From assembly GCA_009731375.1 (NCBI GenBank), contig BJOX01000368.1, positions 332,360-396,359 of the forward strand: a stretch of DNA of 64,000 nt. Reading direction: 5' to 3'. The first letter of the stretch is position 1, and each line of letters opens with the position of its first letter. The translations under genes were made by a program, and so were the position numbers. The notes beneath the pieces are model-generated. The model saw only the letters and a program-made list of their open reading frames with translations. It made no database searches and was not told the origin of the DNA. Of the stretch, positions 30,186-41,212 are shown one piece after another. Source of the DNA: Paulinella micropora (taxonomy: Eukaryota > Cercozoa > Imbricatea > Euglyphida).

Positions 30186-30524
30186 TTAATTTCTTGTTGT
30201 ATAATTTAGCACTTCGCTGTAAAAGTCATCAACATTTGTTCCGTCCGTTTTATGAAACCAGAATTGAAAAGTTCCTATTCCGGTTGGAGCAGGCAAATTC
30301 AAAGACCCACGAAAAGCAACTTTAATGAAATAACCATATCCTAAATTATATATTGTTTTGTTACCATAACCGCCAGTGCAAAGTGTGGTGAATGTGGAAC
30401 TTTCCATCCACGATCTAAGGTCAAGGCCAACATAAGCATTTTGAATGTTTCTTGTTAATGTAGTAACGGCAATAGTTTTAGTATCTATTGACTGCTGTTA
30501 TTGTGATCGGCCAAATATATTCAT
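30186..30524 (-). pseudogene. Beta-rich structural-like protein with in-frame stop
   Basis: ATG at 30,524 opens with MNIFGRSQ, reminiscent of the MNLFGQS start of the fibre-like gene at 10,020, and an in-frame TAA at 30,498-30,500 interrupts it. The same frame then stays open to 30,186 (DTKTIAVTTLTRN, GYGNKTIYNLGYGYF, TGIGTFQFWFHKTDG). About 112 aa, beta-rich. Possibly a short virion-surface protein. It converges with the gene upstream. Confidence 0.4.
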
Positions 30525-30573
30525 ATTTTTTTAAAACTATATATACTACAATATAAAATAATATAATTAAAAT

Positions 30574-31340
30574 ATGAACCATTTAGGCAATCCATGGACT
30601 TATCATTTTTATGGTTCTGTCATAGTGGATGAAGATTTGGAAATTGATGGAGTATTATATGGCGATCATACTGAAGCAAACTCAATACAAGCAAGGACAG
30701 ATGACATAACAATATCATTAAAAAATAACAATTCCTCTTTGTTGATATCTGATACAGGCTATGTCTCAATTAATAACGAATATGATTTACCAATAGCGGA
30801 CGGCAAAGCAAATCAAGTATTAAAAACGGATGGGTTGGGCAATACTTCATTTGCTACATTAACTTCAAGTTATATAAGCGACTTTGAACTGGATAAATTA
30901 ACGGATGTAGTCATAACAACAGCATCAGATAATCAACTGCTTATTTATAGTACAGGGCCATGGAGAAATGTGGCATCACCTTTTCTTAGATTAGACGGCA
31001 CTGTCAGTATGACGGGAAATATAGACATGGGAGGTAATGACATCAAAAACATTGATCTAGTTGACGGCGTTGATTTAAACGCCGACGTGGTTAAACTCGC
31101 TGGCGAGCAAACAATAACGGGAGCAAAGAATTTTTCCACGAATAGACTCAGAGTCAGTGGCAATACAGCACCTACTTCTGGTGCAGGTTTGGAATTAGCG
31201 TATGATAATGATGCCAAAGTAGGTGTATTAACATCAATAGATAGAGATACAGTTACATTTAAACCATTTGTTTTTGGAGGTGAGTCATTTTATTTTGGCG
31301 GAGGAACAGGCGATATGTTCTCCATTTCAAATACTGATAC
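30574..31340 (+). pseudogene. Fibre protein, N-terminal part, runs into poly-Thr repeat
   Basis: Opens MNHLGNPWTYHFYGSVIVDE and includes shaft units SDNQLLIYSTGPWRN, SPFLRLDGTVSMTGN, DIKNIDLVDGVDLNADV and EQTITGAKNF, nearly the same as in the fibre at 21-24 kb. It continues through a globular-looking part (FGGESFYFGGGTGDMFS) into the ACT repeat as poly-Thr. No S74 domain is present. Either it is the missing 5' part of the other fibre gene or a truncated paralogue. Preceded by an AT-rich leader (AATATAAAATAATATAATTAAAAT). Confidence 0.65.
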
Positions 31341-31348
31341 TTCTACTT

Positions 31349-31394
<46 letters not shown>

Positions 31395-31414
31395 CCACTG
31401 CTACCCACTACTAC

Positions 31415-31463
<49 letters not shown>

Positions 31464-31520
31464 CCACTACTACTACTACCCACTACTACTACTACCCACT
31501 ACTACTACTACCAACTACTA

Positions 31521-31577
<57 letters not shown>

Positions 31578-31630
31578 TTACTACTACCACTACCATCACC
31601 GTCACCATCACCATCACCATCACCATCACC

Positions 31631-31671
<41 letters not shown>

Positions 31672-31858
31672 AATTACTACTATTACTAACTACTATTACC
31701 ACCACCACCACCACTTCTACTACTACTTCTACTACTACTTCTACTACTACTTCTACTACTACTTCTACTACTACTTCTACTACTACTTCTACTACTACTT
31801 CTACTACTACTTCTACTACTACTATTAGTTACCACTACTACCACTATACTACTACTTA

Positions 31859-31892
<34 letters not shown>

Positions 31893-32052
31893 CTTTCTTC
31901 TTCTTCTTCTTCTTCTTCTTCTTCTTCTTCTTCTTCTTCTTCTTCTTCTTCTTCTTCTTCTTTTTCTCTTCCTCCTCCTCCTCCTCCTCCTACTTCTCCT
32001 CCTCCTCCTACTTTCACTCGTCCTCCTACTTCTCTCCTTCCTTTTCTTTCCA
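31340..32052. repeat. (CTA)n then (CTT)n/(CTC)n microsatellite
   Basis: ACT/CTA units to ~31,880 with CAC, CCA and TTCTAC variants, then TTC units and CTC-rich DNA to ~32,050. ORFs reading Thr, Tyr, Leu or His runs across it are not genes, apart from the first few Thr codons of the fibre ORF. Confidence 0.95.
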
Positions 32053-32055
32053 TTT

Positions 32056-33908
32056 TGTAGCCTGTTTCATGGGCGTAAGAGGCGGAGGCGTCATGAAAAG
32101 AATGGTTCAGTAAGATTCATCGTAGAGGCTTCAGCATCCACCATTTCGGACACCTCAGACAATATAGCTGCTGCATCGATATCTGATAATATCGAAAGAT
32201 CGACCATATCGACTCTGCATAGGGTGATGAGCGGGAGCATGATGATCAAGAGCTACAACAACAGGAAGATTCTTTCCATGATCATGTAATTATACTATCA
32301 CGGATGATCATTATTCACCTCTCTGTCTCTCTCTCATCTTGTGTCATACTCGTTTTGCATCCTTTTTATGTTTACATTACTAATGATATCGATGTCATAG
32401 TCCAGTTGTTGTTGTTGTTGTTGTGATTGTTGTTCTCATTAGGACATCGACACATCAGACGGAGAAGTTGAGGACACCAGCATGGAAGATGACGATGCAT
32501 GGATTGCTTCGCCAGATTTAGATCAGACCTTAGAGAGAGATTCGGTTCCGCACAACTTTCAAATTGCTTCGCAAGGTTCAAATGAAGCACAAGTTTCTGG
32601 TGAGTGTAAGGCTTGGTATAATATCCAGAACAAGCTGCTCCGTGCAGCTGTTAGAATAGAGGCTCCACCAGCATCATCAACAAAGTGTGTGGTTTGTGGT
32701 AACCCAAACGCAAATATAAGATGCAGAAGCTGTTCTTTTACAAGTTTCTTCTGTCGTTTGCACGCTGGTACTTTGCACGGATGCATAAATAGAACGCATG
32801 TCCCTGAGCTTCACGATGGCTTAACATGGGTACCTATCTATGCAACCGGAATGGGAAGTAACCAGAAAGGCGGGGAAGAGAAAGAACAGGAAGAAGTACA
32901 AAGTAGCAGCGAAATAAACGAAGAAGGAAAAGGAGTAGCAGAAAGTCATGAGATAAACCTGCAGGAATGTGCAGAAATTTCGAACGATTCTATTGTGCCC
33001 ATGGCATTGCTTACCCAGTTCAGACCTTCTTGCGCATTGCCTCTGCAGGAATTTGAAGTCAGCGTGTATGACACTGACAATAACTCTTCCTTTCTCGTCA
33101 TTCTGAATTACTTGTCGTGTACGTGTTGTCGAGCAGAGACACTATTCTCTTTGGGATATTGGCCTATGTCACCAATAAATCCTACGTATGCTCTGCCCAT
33201 TTATTCAATGAAGAAATTATTCAAGGTAATTAATTTAATCATTGAAAGCACAATCTCACTTTTTTTTTGGAATTTATCTAGTCGAGATTTCAAGGATCAT
33301 CCGCAGCTAATGTATATAATTTCTTCCAGTTTTGCCCTTTACGTTTCCGTCGAAGTTTCCAGCGTCATGGAGTGCTTTCTTTAAGGGAATATTGCCGCTT
33401 GAAATCTAGGATGAGGAGCTTGGTGTTTTGGGAAGACGCCAAGCGACAGCCTGTCCTAACTTGCGTTATTCGCAACGAGCGAGCAAATGCAAACCAGCCT
33501 CTTCCAGTAGTTTGCTTGGACGCTTGCTACGTAGGCAGGAGGATACGCGCGGGCGAACCAAAATTCGACGAAACACATGATGCGCTGCCAAGTGTTTTGG
33601 CGACCCCCTCTGCAACGAATAGTTTGGCTGATGCGATGGTAGCAAGAATGAGTTCGGACGAAATCAAGCAGAACAATAATTAACAAGCTGGATGTGCACC
33701 AACTCGAACTTTCAAGGCAGGGAAGACAATAACGATATATACAGTAAGCTTTGTTTTTCAGTATATGAACTTGAATTTCTTTGTTCTGAATCCTGTCTCT
33801 CTCTCTCTGTTGTTTCTTGCATTGAACTATGTAAGGATCATAACAAAAAAGGCAGAGATTTTCTTGGAGTCTTTGGTTGATGCTGCAAGCATGAATGTTT
33901 TTTGGGAG

Positions 33909-33949
<41 letters not shown>

Positions 33950-34452
33950 TGGTTCGATTTTTACATTCATCTAGGATTCCTTATGGAAAAGTCAGAAAGC
34001 TACATCCATGCAGGGATGTCGATTCTGCAACTGCGTCAACAACTTGGTTCGTTGGTTAATTTTTCTTCTATTTCATATGATATAGCTTGCAAAATTAAGA
34101 TCTGGTTGCTTTTTCTTTTCCCCGAACTCCAAGCTACTTTTCTTGGTATTGATTTATTATTTTTTGTGCATTATATTTCATTGAGAAATTTATGTAGGCG
34201 GCGGAAACTTTCACGTTTGGGCGCATACAGTTTGGTGTCGCATGGTGTATGCACTCCGGCGGAACCACAAGTCTGGTATCTGTGATGGAGAAGCGATCGC
34301 CCAGGCCTCCCAAATCAATTTGGGTTTTCAACTTATTACCAACCCGACGTTATTCCTTTTTCATTTCCGACGTTACCCGGAGTTACCGTTACCAGGGTAG
34401 TTTGATTTGTCATAAGGACGGACAGTGCAATTTCCACTTAATTATTCAGTGA
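32056..34452 (+). mobile_element. KDZ-superfamily (Kyakuja/Dileera/Zisupton) transposase gene, spliced, damaged
   Basis: Exons inferred: ...-32,285; 32,443-33,225; 33,282-33,683; later exons to ~34,420. Introns 32,286-32,442 and 33,226-33,281 have GT-AG ends. KDZ landmarks: Zn cluster CVVCGNPNANIRCRSC...CRLHAG, then LSCTCCRAETLFSLGYWPMSP, LDACYVGRRIRAG, YDIACK, and a final segment (frame near 34,200-34,330) with HVWAHTVWCRMVYALRR followed by CDGEAIAQ, the likely catalytic Glu region. An in-frame TAA at 33,681 and shifted frames after 33,690 indicate decay or further introns. Catalyses cut-and-paste transposition in relatives. Terminal inverted repeats were not identified. Confidence 0.7.
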
Positions 34453-34955
34453 TACAGCGGACATTATACTTTGCCACTCTAGTGGCAGTATTACCTTAAC
34501 CAGTCAGTGTAGAAATTTCTAGATAAGTAGTCGGTGACTGGAGTACAGTCATTATAGTTTCCCTCCAGCTTATTTGAAATTTACGTTACGCTTATCTTAG
34601 TTTTGCGACGTACTGTAGTTGCCAGAATTCTCTTTTATTAAATTTGCCTTCCCTCCCTTTTGGTAGCTGTGTGAGACAGGACCGGTGGACTCTGAAAGGA
34701 GTCGGTAAAGGCCTCTATAATGGGCATGTTGAGTAGCTCAAAGGTTATGAGCCTTGAGGGAGTCAGCTTCTCACTGGAGTAGACGTTAAGTGCAATACCC
34801 ATATTAGATGGGAACGATAGAGGATACTCTGATTTCAAATACAAGTTAGAAAAATATGCTGAAGGCATTAGCCTGGCACGGGGAATGTGTGAAGCTAGCC
34901 TTCGCCAACCCCGCAAAAGCAAAGGTTAAATACCCCTTATGACCACGCCGAGGCG
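34453..34955. other. Intergenic, possible retroelement leader
   Basis: No clear gene. A stretch at 34,815-34,920 (+) reads as a helical peptide (SDFKYKLEKYAEGI) but ends at a stop before the Gag-like ORF. It may be an LTR/leader remnant of that element; no matching LTR was found elsewhere in the window. Confidence 0.3.
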
Positions 34956-35950
34956 ATGGAACTAGAGGAACGGGATTTGCCTGAAGAGCCGGAGTCAGAG
35001 GACACTCCGGACACCGAGTCAGAGACGGAGTCAGAAACAGAGACACTGACAGACGAACAGAAAATAAGACACGGCAGTACAGTTATCCATAAAGTTAGGC
35101 CGCGCACGAAAGTCCCATTGCAAAAGCCTATAGCTAAAGATTGGGACAAGATGGATAAGGAGAAGAAGATGAGGTGGAGAAAGAAGCACGCGAAGAAGCA
35201 GAATAGAGAACTAAGAAGACAGACGAGAAGAGCACACTCCATAAGAGTGAAAGCTGTACAAAAGAAGAAGAAGTATTACGAAAAGATGCGTGCCTTGCAG
35301 CTTGTGCTTTCTTTTGCCTTTTCTCACACTCTTGTCGTACAATATTTGAGAACTAAGACTCCCAACGGCCCAATAGAGATAGCAGAGTTAGTCAGGGCCA
35401 AGTTTGGTTCGGTGGGAGGTGTGAGCAAACGTATCAATGCTGAGAGGTTTGAATACATCTACCCAAAACCAGGGACAAATGTAAACACCTGGTTAAGCTA
35501 CTACCTCGCCTTCAAAAGCGAGGTAGAGAGCTTACGAACACACCCCTTTGAAGAGGAAGAGTTAACTCGTAAGCTGCTTCAAAGGCTGGCCAAACACCCT
35601 GCCTTTGGTAGCGATTACGAGGCTAACTACTTCAATCTTCCCGCAAACCTAAGACCTAAGCATGATGAATTAGTTGAGAGTGCAAGGGATAAGTGGGAGA
35701 TATGGAAGAAAGGGAAGGGGAGAAGGGAGGAGAGCAGCGATGACGACGAGAGCAGGAGACGTAGGAAGCAGAAAGGACAGGAGACAAACCTCCTGATGGA
35801 TGATCAGGATGACGAAAAAGGGGGTAGGGGTAAGACAGGTAAGTTGAGAAAGAAGAAAGTGGCTGAAAGTCACCTGCTATGCTTGCGAAAAGGTGGTGCA
35901 TACGAAGGCATGACCTGTTCCTAAGGTTCAAGTACACTATACACTATGTT
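34956..35950 (+). pseudogene. Retroelement Gag with zinc knuckle, truncated
   Basis: ORF 34,956-35,924. Acidic N-terminus (repeated Glu/Ser/Thr), a strongly basic coil (KKMRWRKKHAKKQNRELRRQTRRAH), then a capsid-like helical domain (NTWLSYYLAFKSEVESL, EEELTRKLLQRLAKHPAFG, ANLRPKHDELVESARDKWEIW) and a charged linker. Near the end another frame gives VTCYACEKVVHTK, a CCHC-like knuckle, so one indel lies near 35,865. The capsid pattern resembles Ty3/Gypsy Gag. No protease or RT follows; it is not the same Gag as at 3.8-6.4 kb. Confidence 0.5.
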
Positions 35951-37235
35951 CGCGGCATGCTGCACCTGTCATGAAGCAGGCCTGCCGCCACCGGTCTTTT
36001 GATGCCAGAATGTTTTCCCCCCTATTTGATTTGTACTTACCACGTTTCAAGTCCATACTGTCACACCTCTGGTTGGCGGTGGCTAAAAACGCTCGCGGCA
36101 CTTCGCGGCGTCTGCAAGTTTCCGTGAAAAAAGTAAAAAGTGTCATTTTTATTACTTTTCAAATTTTTTGCTATAAGTCCTTTTTTCACATCGGTGCAAT
36201 ACCCCTGACACGTTTGAATTAAAAAAGTCGCGGTGGTAAAGCGCTCAAGGCGCAGCTTTTCAGCATCGCATCCGACTCACGGCGAGGGGGGTGCCGCGAA
36301 ATGACATCACACAGTTCCAGCCTTGCCCTATGGCTTAAACCTTACCTGCACACAATCAGACTTGCGGCATTTCCTTGCCATCTCTTAAAAAATGTTTCCT
36401 ATCCTTGGTAACAGACACTTGTTTTATTTTCACTTGCCGGCGCTCGCTTTGAAGACAAGGTCCTAGATTTATACTTGAACTTGTCGGATTGATCTTTTGA
36501 GCCAAACACGACTCCGATGTCCATCTACTCATGTGATCCTTGAGAAACCTTTACAAGGTGCAAAGCCAACAGCTTATAGGGTATATAAACATTTTACAAT
36601 CATGAAGAGCACCTGTGTCCAGATTTGCAATGCCGCGACCACCGCGACCTTCGCGGCACAAACAGAACATGACTGAAAAGCGATATAGATGTAGCAATAA
36701 GAGAAACATAATTCAAATTTAGGAAATAGGACTGCGTTTTGAACTAACGCGATGGTCTGCGGGCCCCTTGGACAAGCGGGGAAGCGATTTTGACCAGGCG
36801 GCGGCGGTCGCGGCGTTCGCGGCGCCGCAGCATAAACTGCCGTGGCATGCAGGGGCGGCTTGGCTCGCTGTCTCTCGCAGTTTCGACACACAATCTAATC
36901 TCCCAAATAAATTTAACACAATATGGACTCATGGACATGCAGTTTCACTTGCTGGAAGAGCTGCCAGAGAGCCTTGGTGGTCGCGGCAGCTCCGAAACCG
37001 TTTGCGGCGGCTGCGGCGCCGCCACATAAATATACTTTTGACTGCAAAATAATGCTCACAACTTATTGGAAGCATCCCATTCGTTTCTTTGCCCAACGGA
37101 AAAGATTTCCGACAATAAACTTTGACATATGCTCACCTGACAATTATCAACGGAGTGAAATATAAGTTAGAGTACACAATCGTGTAAAGCTACACGCCAC
37201 GCTGCCGGGCTACGCCGATGCGGCTCGGCTGAACT
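35951..37235. other. No gene recognised; GC-rich repeat-like stretches
   Basis: Contains (C/G)CGCGACC-type stretches at 36,635-36,655, 36,795-36,830 and 36,975-37,025 in otherwise mixed sequence. Short ORFs over these parts (for example 36,768-37,052) are arginine-rich artefacts. Confidence 0.4.
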
Positions 37236-38085
37236 CACACCTGCGGCCGCGAGCTCCAAACTTTAATGCGGGCCGGATCAGGAGCCCCGTCAAGCAGAAC
37301 CTAGCTAGGGCCTTATTCGGACTACTTGCGGCGGAGGCCGGCGAGCCAACGCGGCGGCCATTCCTCAAGGCCAAGGTTAGGGTTAGGGTTAGGGTTAGGT
37401 TTCAGCGCCCCGCCAGGCTGGCGGGTTACGCCGGGGCGGCTCGGCTCGCTGTCTCTCGCCGTTCCGACCCAGAACGGTGTGTTTGGGCCGCCCCAGCCGG
37501 GTCCAGCAGCCAGCGTGCCGGAGAAAATCGTTCGGCGGGTTTCAACTTAGGGTGAGGGTTAGGGTTAGGGTTGGGGTTAGGGTTAGGGTTAGGGTTAGGC
37601 TGTGTGAACCAACGCTCGGCTGGCCGGGCTCGGCATTCGAGGACGGGTCCGGGCGAGCAACTGCTTTCTTCAGCTCCCCAGCATCGGCTCACTCCAACAA
37701 CTGCCGGCAGAGGGCGAGGCGGAAAGCTGTCCCGGTCACGGTTGCAGTTTAACTTACCTAGGCTTCAGTGCACACCTTGCGGGATGAAAACCCGTCTGAG
37801 CTCAAACCTGTGGCCGCAAGCTCCAAACTTTAATGCGGGCCGGATCAGGGGCCCCGTCAAGCAGAACCTAGCTAGGGCCTTATTCGGACTACTTGCGGCG
37901 GAGGCCGGCGAGCCAACGCGGCGGCCATTCCTCAAGGCCAAGGTTAGGGTTAGGGTTAGGGTTAGGGTTAGGTTTCAGCGCCCCGCCAGGCTGGCGGGTT
38001 ACGCCGGGGCGGCTCGGCTCGCTGTCTCTCGCCGTTCCGACCCAGAACGGTGTGTTTTGGCTGCCCCAGCCGGGTCCATTTTTCG
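37236..38085. repeat. ~270-bp tandem duplication carrying TTAGGG-type repeats
   Basis: The segment from ~37,236 (GCCGCGAGCTCCAAACTTTAATG) to ~37,500 recurs at ~37,811-38,078 with >95% identity by eye. Each copy contains 4-5 GGTTAG(GG) units (37,374-37,400; 37,940-37,972), and a third, longer block of TTAGGG/TTGGGG units lies between them (37,548-37,603). Confidence 0.9.
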
Positions 38086-38463
38086 GCAATTTAAATGGAT
38101 AGTGCACAGGTGGCCAGCGCCCATTTTTGTATTTGTTTAAAGTTTTCATTATATTTCTTTTCCAATGTTGTAATTTTTCTAGTGTTAAAATCAGCCTTCG
38201 GTCATGTAGTGTTAATGATTTTTCATAACAAAACTCGCACACCGGGAGACGTTTAATGAGAATGGCTTGCCAGCCAGGTCTGAACAGGCAAGATGGACGG
38301 GGATACAAGGTGGTTGTCTAGTAGGGTGAGGCACCGACTCAATATTTTAGTACAGAGACTTACTGGTACTGAAAAATAGCTATATTATCATTCTTGTATG
38401 TACGATTTATCAACAACTTTACTGAAATATTTTTACAAAAGGATTCAAACGTGAAAAGCTAAG

Positions 38464-39236
38464 TTAGATCTCGCTCATTTGTCTCTCCATTTCCCTTACA
38501 CCTACCCCAATCCGTCCAAGGTATTGCACTAAGTCCCCCTTTTTGACATCAACAATTTTGTTTTCATCCTTTACTGCATCTGGCCATCCGTAGTCTACTA
38601 TGACTAATGACCAAGCATGGTAGAACCTGTTTGCTTTTGTTTTTATGCTGATTGTGGGATACCGTCCCTCATCTTCAACATATAAAACACAGTTGCAATG
38701 AGATTTGTTTCTGGATGTCATGGCGCAATGCCCTCTCTGCATAGCAGGCAAGGATGGGTCCATTTGTACTCTCCAAGGAGTGTACAAATGGGACCCATTC
38801 TCCAGCCGCAATAAAGTCTGTTGCTCCCTCTGGCAAAGTTTGGTACCGCGCGTCCTACTTACACTACGTGCTTTACTGTATATGTAATTTGATAGTGTCC
38901 TAGGAGGTCCTGCTGCAACATCTCTCGTGAATGCCATAACAAAACCAAACCTGCCCCATTTTATGATGGCTATCGTGTCTGTGTATGCAATGACACGCGG
39001 CACCGCAGGACATCATGCATTCCCACCCGAACCTGAATAGGTGAGCAGGTTGCTCTGCCCGGCCCCCGTTTTGTAAACATTGACAAATTGTCCCCTCTGA
39101 GAATAGTTTGATGCAGGATCAGCGTACCATTGGGCCTGCAGCTGCCCGTTCGGATTCATGATTGACCCGGGGAAGACGTGGCCATACCGTTGGCCCTAAC
39201 AAAATAAACAGCAGTGTGATGCATGACACAGCCGCG

Positions 39237-39278
<42 letters not shown>

Positions 39279-39372
39279 TACACCTGTACTTGTGCTGCTA
39301 GGCTCTGCATTAGGGTGAGCGCCTGCTGCACTTGAGTTTGACCAGTGGCAATCACCGTTGGACCTATATATG

Positions 39373-39457
<85 letters not shown>

Positions 39458-39775
39458 GTGTATATGTATATGTATATGTATATATACATTACATACGTGC
39501 GGTGTATAGACGACACTCACGGCGTTCGCGGCATATTCGCGGCGCTTGCGGCATGTACGTATATTACATATGTGCGGCATGTAGATAACACTTTCAGCGC
39601 TCGCGGCGGTCGCGGCATATTTGCGGCGCTCGCGGCATATATATCAATGCGCATGTGTATATGTATGTATGTATGTACGTATGTACGTATGTATGTATGT
39701 ATGTGTGTACCAATTTTCCTCATCTTTTGCTGCAGCTTTTTCAATTCTTTGAACTAGCTTATCCAAGTTCGCCAT
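38464..39775 (-). CDS. Spliced gene of unknown function with an in-frame TGA
   Basis: Exons inferred on the minus strand: 39,711-39,775 ([21 protein letters not shown]), 39,284-39,363 ([20 protein letters not shown]) and 39,013-39,195 ([20 protein letters not shown]...). The intron 39,196-39,283 has GT-AG ends and is mostly (GATA)n; the upstream one is rich in TATG repeats. Phase between the first two exons does not match, so an exon may be missing. After the third exon a TGA (39,013-39,015) is followed in the same frame by an open 180-codon stretch to 38,464 ([20 protein letters not shown]...). That could be the same gene with a TGA, or a second gene. No family recognised. Confidence 0.45.
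39238..39277. repeat. (GATA)n microsatellite
   Basis: About ten GATA units inside the intron 39,196-39,283. Confidence 0.95.
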
Positions 39776-39809
39776 CCTAGGTATGTACGTTTGCATGTAT
39801 GTATGTATG

Positions 39810-39868
<59 letters not shown>

Positions 39869-39960
39869 GTATATTATGTATAAGTATATATATATATATG
39901 TATGTATATATATATATTTGTATATGTGTATGTACATATTTCTTGTATGTATGTATATAA
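39364..39960. repeat. TATATG/TATG microsatellites with GCG-CTCGCGGC islands
   Basis: TATATG units at 39,364-39,490, TATG units at 39,655-39,710, and TATATG again at 39,795-39,950. Between them at 39,515-39,640 are repeated GGC-G(T/C)TCGCGGCAT units. ORFs reading Tyr-Met-Tyr or His-Ile runs are artefacts. Confidence 0.9.
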
Positions 39961-40036
39961 ACATTATACGTATGTATAATGTTGTAATATTATTTATAAT
40001 TCAAATTTGTACCCTGCGTCTGTGGGCCTGTGATCG

Positions 40037-41212
40037 CTAGCGCTTCGACGGGGGCTTCTCTGCTGGCTCGTGAGTTGCTTCCTCCTGACTACTCTGCTCG
40101 ATTTCGCCGCCACCACCAGTCTTTTTCGTTTTGTTCTACATACATTCACATATACACACATACGTAAGTTATTATATACACACATACAATAATGAATATA
40201 CTGCATACATACATACATGGAGAGAAAGGGTCGGCGCGGCGGAACGCTGCCTGCTGAACACAAACAACCTAAAGGTCTGCGCGCCCTTGCCTCCGGCCAG
40301 TCTTACTGGCGCATGGCAAGTAAGGTTGAAGGTCATGAGCAGGTCAACCGCGTCACACGCCCGCAGACTATTCACTCTGTCTATCAAGAAGACATAATAG
40401 ACTTGCTTGTCCTTCTCTAGCAGGCGCAGCAAGTGTTACTTGTCTCCGGATTCCAGCCATGCCAGAAGCTGTACACCGCCACGCAGCGGTGCTTACTGTC
40501 GGCCTGCCATAGCCGGGCCAGTCTAAAATTTGCATTGCATGCAGTCCTCCAAAGCACCTGCGGCCGTTTCTTATCTAGTTGAGCGACAGCGCGCTTGCTC
40601 AGGCAGTCCCACTTGCTCTCTTGGTTGAGGTGGTAGTCTCCTAGTATCTCGACACCAAACACTTCTGCAAAGCCCATGACACCCGCGATGTTCACTGCAT
40701 GCCCTTCTCCTGCTCCCGCATCCACGAAGGTTAGCTTGCTCTTTTCTCCCTGAAGGAAGTAGTCAAGCAGCGCGTAACACTTCGGCGCGTGCGGTGCCCT
40801 GCATCCCTGCATCGGCGCAGGTTCGGCTGTGGGAATGTGTAAAAGACCTAGTCAATGTCGTCTGGCACCGCGGCACTGCAGATTGTGATGCATGCCCGTC
40901 ACCCAGATGACCGCCCCGCGCCAGCCGGAACCAGCATAGCCACTCATGGACTGGGTCTCCATGTGTAGCGCAAAAGTCAGGCAACCGCAGTAGGTGCGGG
41001 TTAGCAGCCCGGCAGCCGGTGCGCCCGCAAGCGGGGGCACTAAATCCGTTCTCGTAGTTGCAGTTCCAACATATCCAGACGTCTAGATCGCATATACTCC
41101 AGAATGCTTCTGAGCGGGGCGGGGGCTCGGGCCTCGCTGGCAGTAGCTGATACAAATCAAGATAGCGCACCCGCACCACAACGTTCACTAAGTTTTTTAA
41201 TGTAAAAGACAT
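40037..41212 (-). CDS. RanBP2-type finger plus SAM methyltransferase (DOT1-like), spliced
   Basis: Start chosen at MSFTLKNL (41,212). Residues ~45-75 hold a RanBP2-like finger (WICWNCNYENGFSAPACGRTGC). After a frame change near an 8-bp direct repeat (ATGCAGGG twice, ~40,805) the methyltransferase follows: YALLDYFL, TFVDAGAGEGHAVNIAGV (SAM motif I), FGVEIL, VAVYSFWHGWNPET, then after a second shift near 40,430 LLRLLEKDKQVYYVFLIDR and FRLFVFSRQ. A GT-AG intron at 40,136-40,216 joins in phase to a last exon 40,037-40,135 with an acidic tail (EIEQSSQEEATHEPAEKPPSK). Motif I spacing resembles DOT1-like histone methyltransferases; substrate unknown. Confidence 0.55.

Larger units (their letters stand above)
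25394..31340 (+). mobile_element. Endogenous polinton-like virus, replication arm
   Basis: AT-rich like the first arm and starting at the second 0.9-kb repeat. It carries the primase-SF3 helicase (27,237-29,683), a Zn-binding protein, small proteins and the 5' part of a fibre gene whose repeats match those of the 21-24 kb fibre. It lacks capsid and ATPase genes, which are in the other arm, so the two arms are complementary parts of one virus genome. Confidence 0.75.

Noticed and set aside
31268-32053. ORFs of Thr, Tyr, Leu, Ser or Glu runs
   Set aside because: Microsatellite translations; only the first Thr codons of the fibre frame are plausible.
36225-36305. tRNA-like sequence (GCGGTGGTAAAGCGCTCAAGGCGC)
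   Set aside because: The D-arm-like string is not followed by an anticodon or T arm that fold.
39119-39964. ORFs with His-Ile or Tyr-Val-Tyr-Met runs
   Set aside because: Intronic TATG/TATATG repeats.
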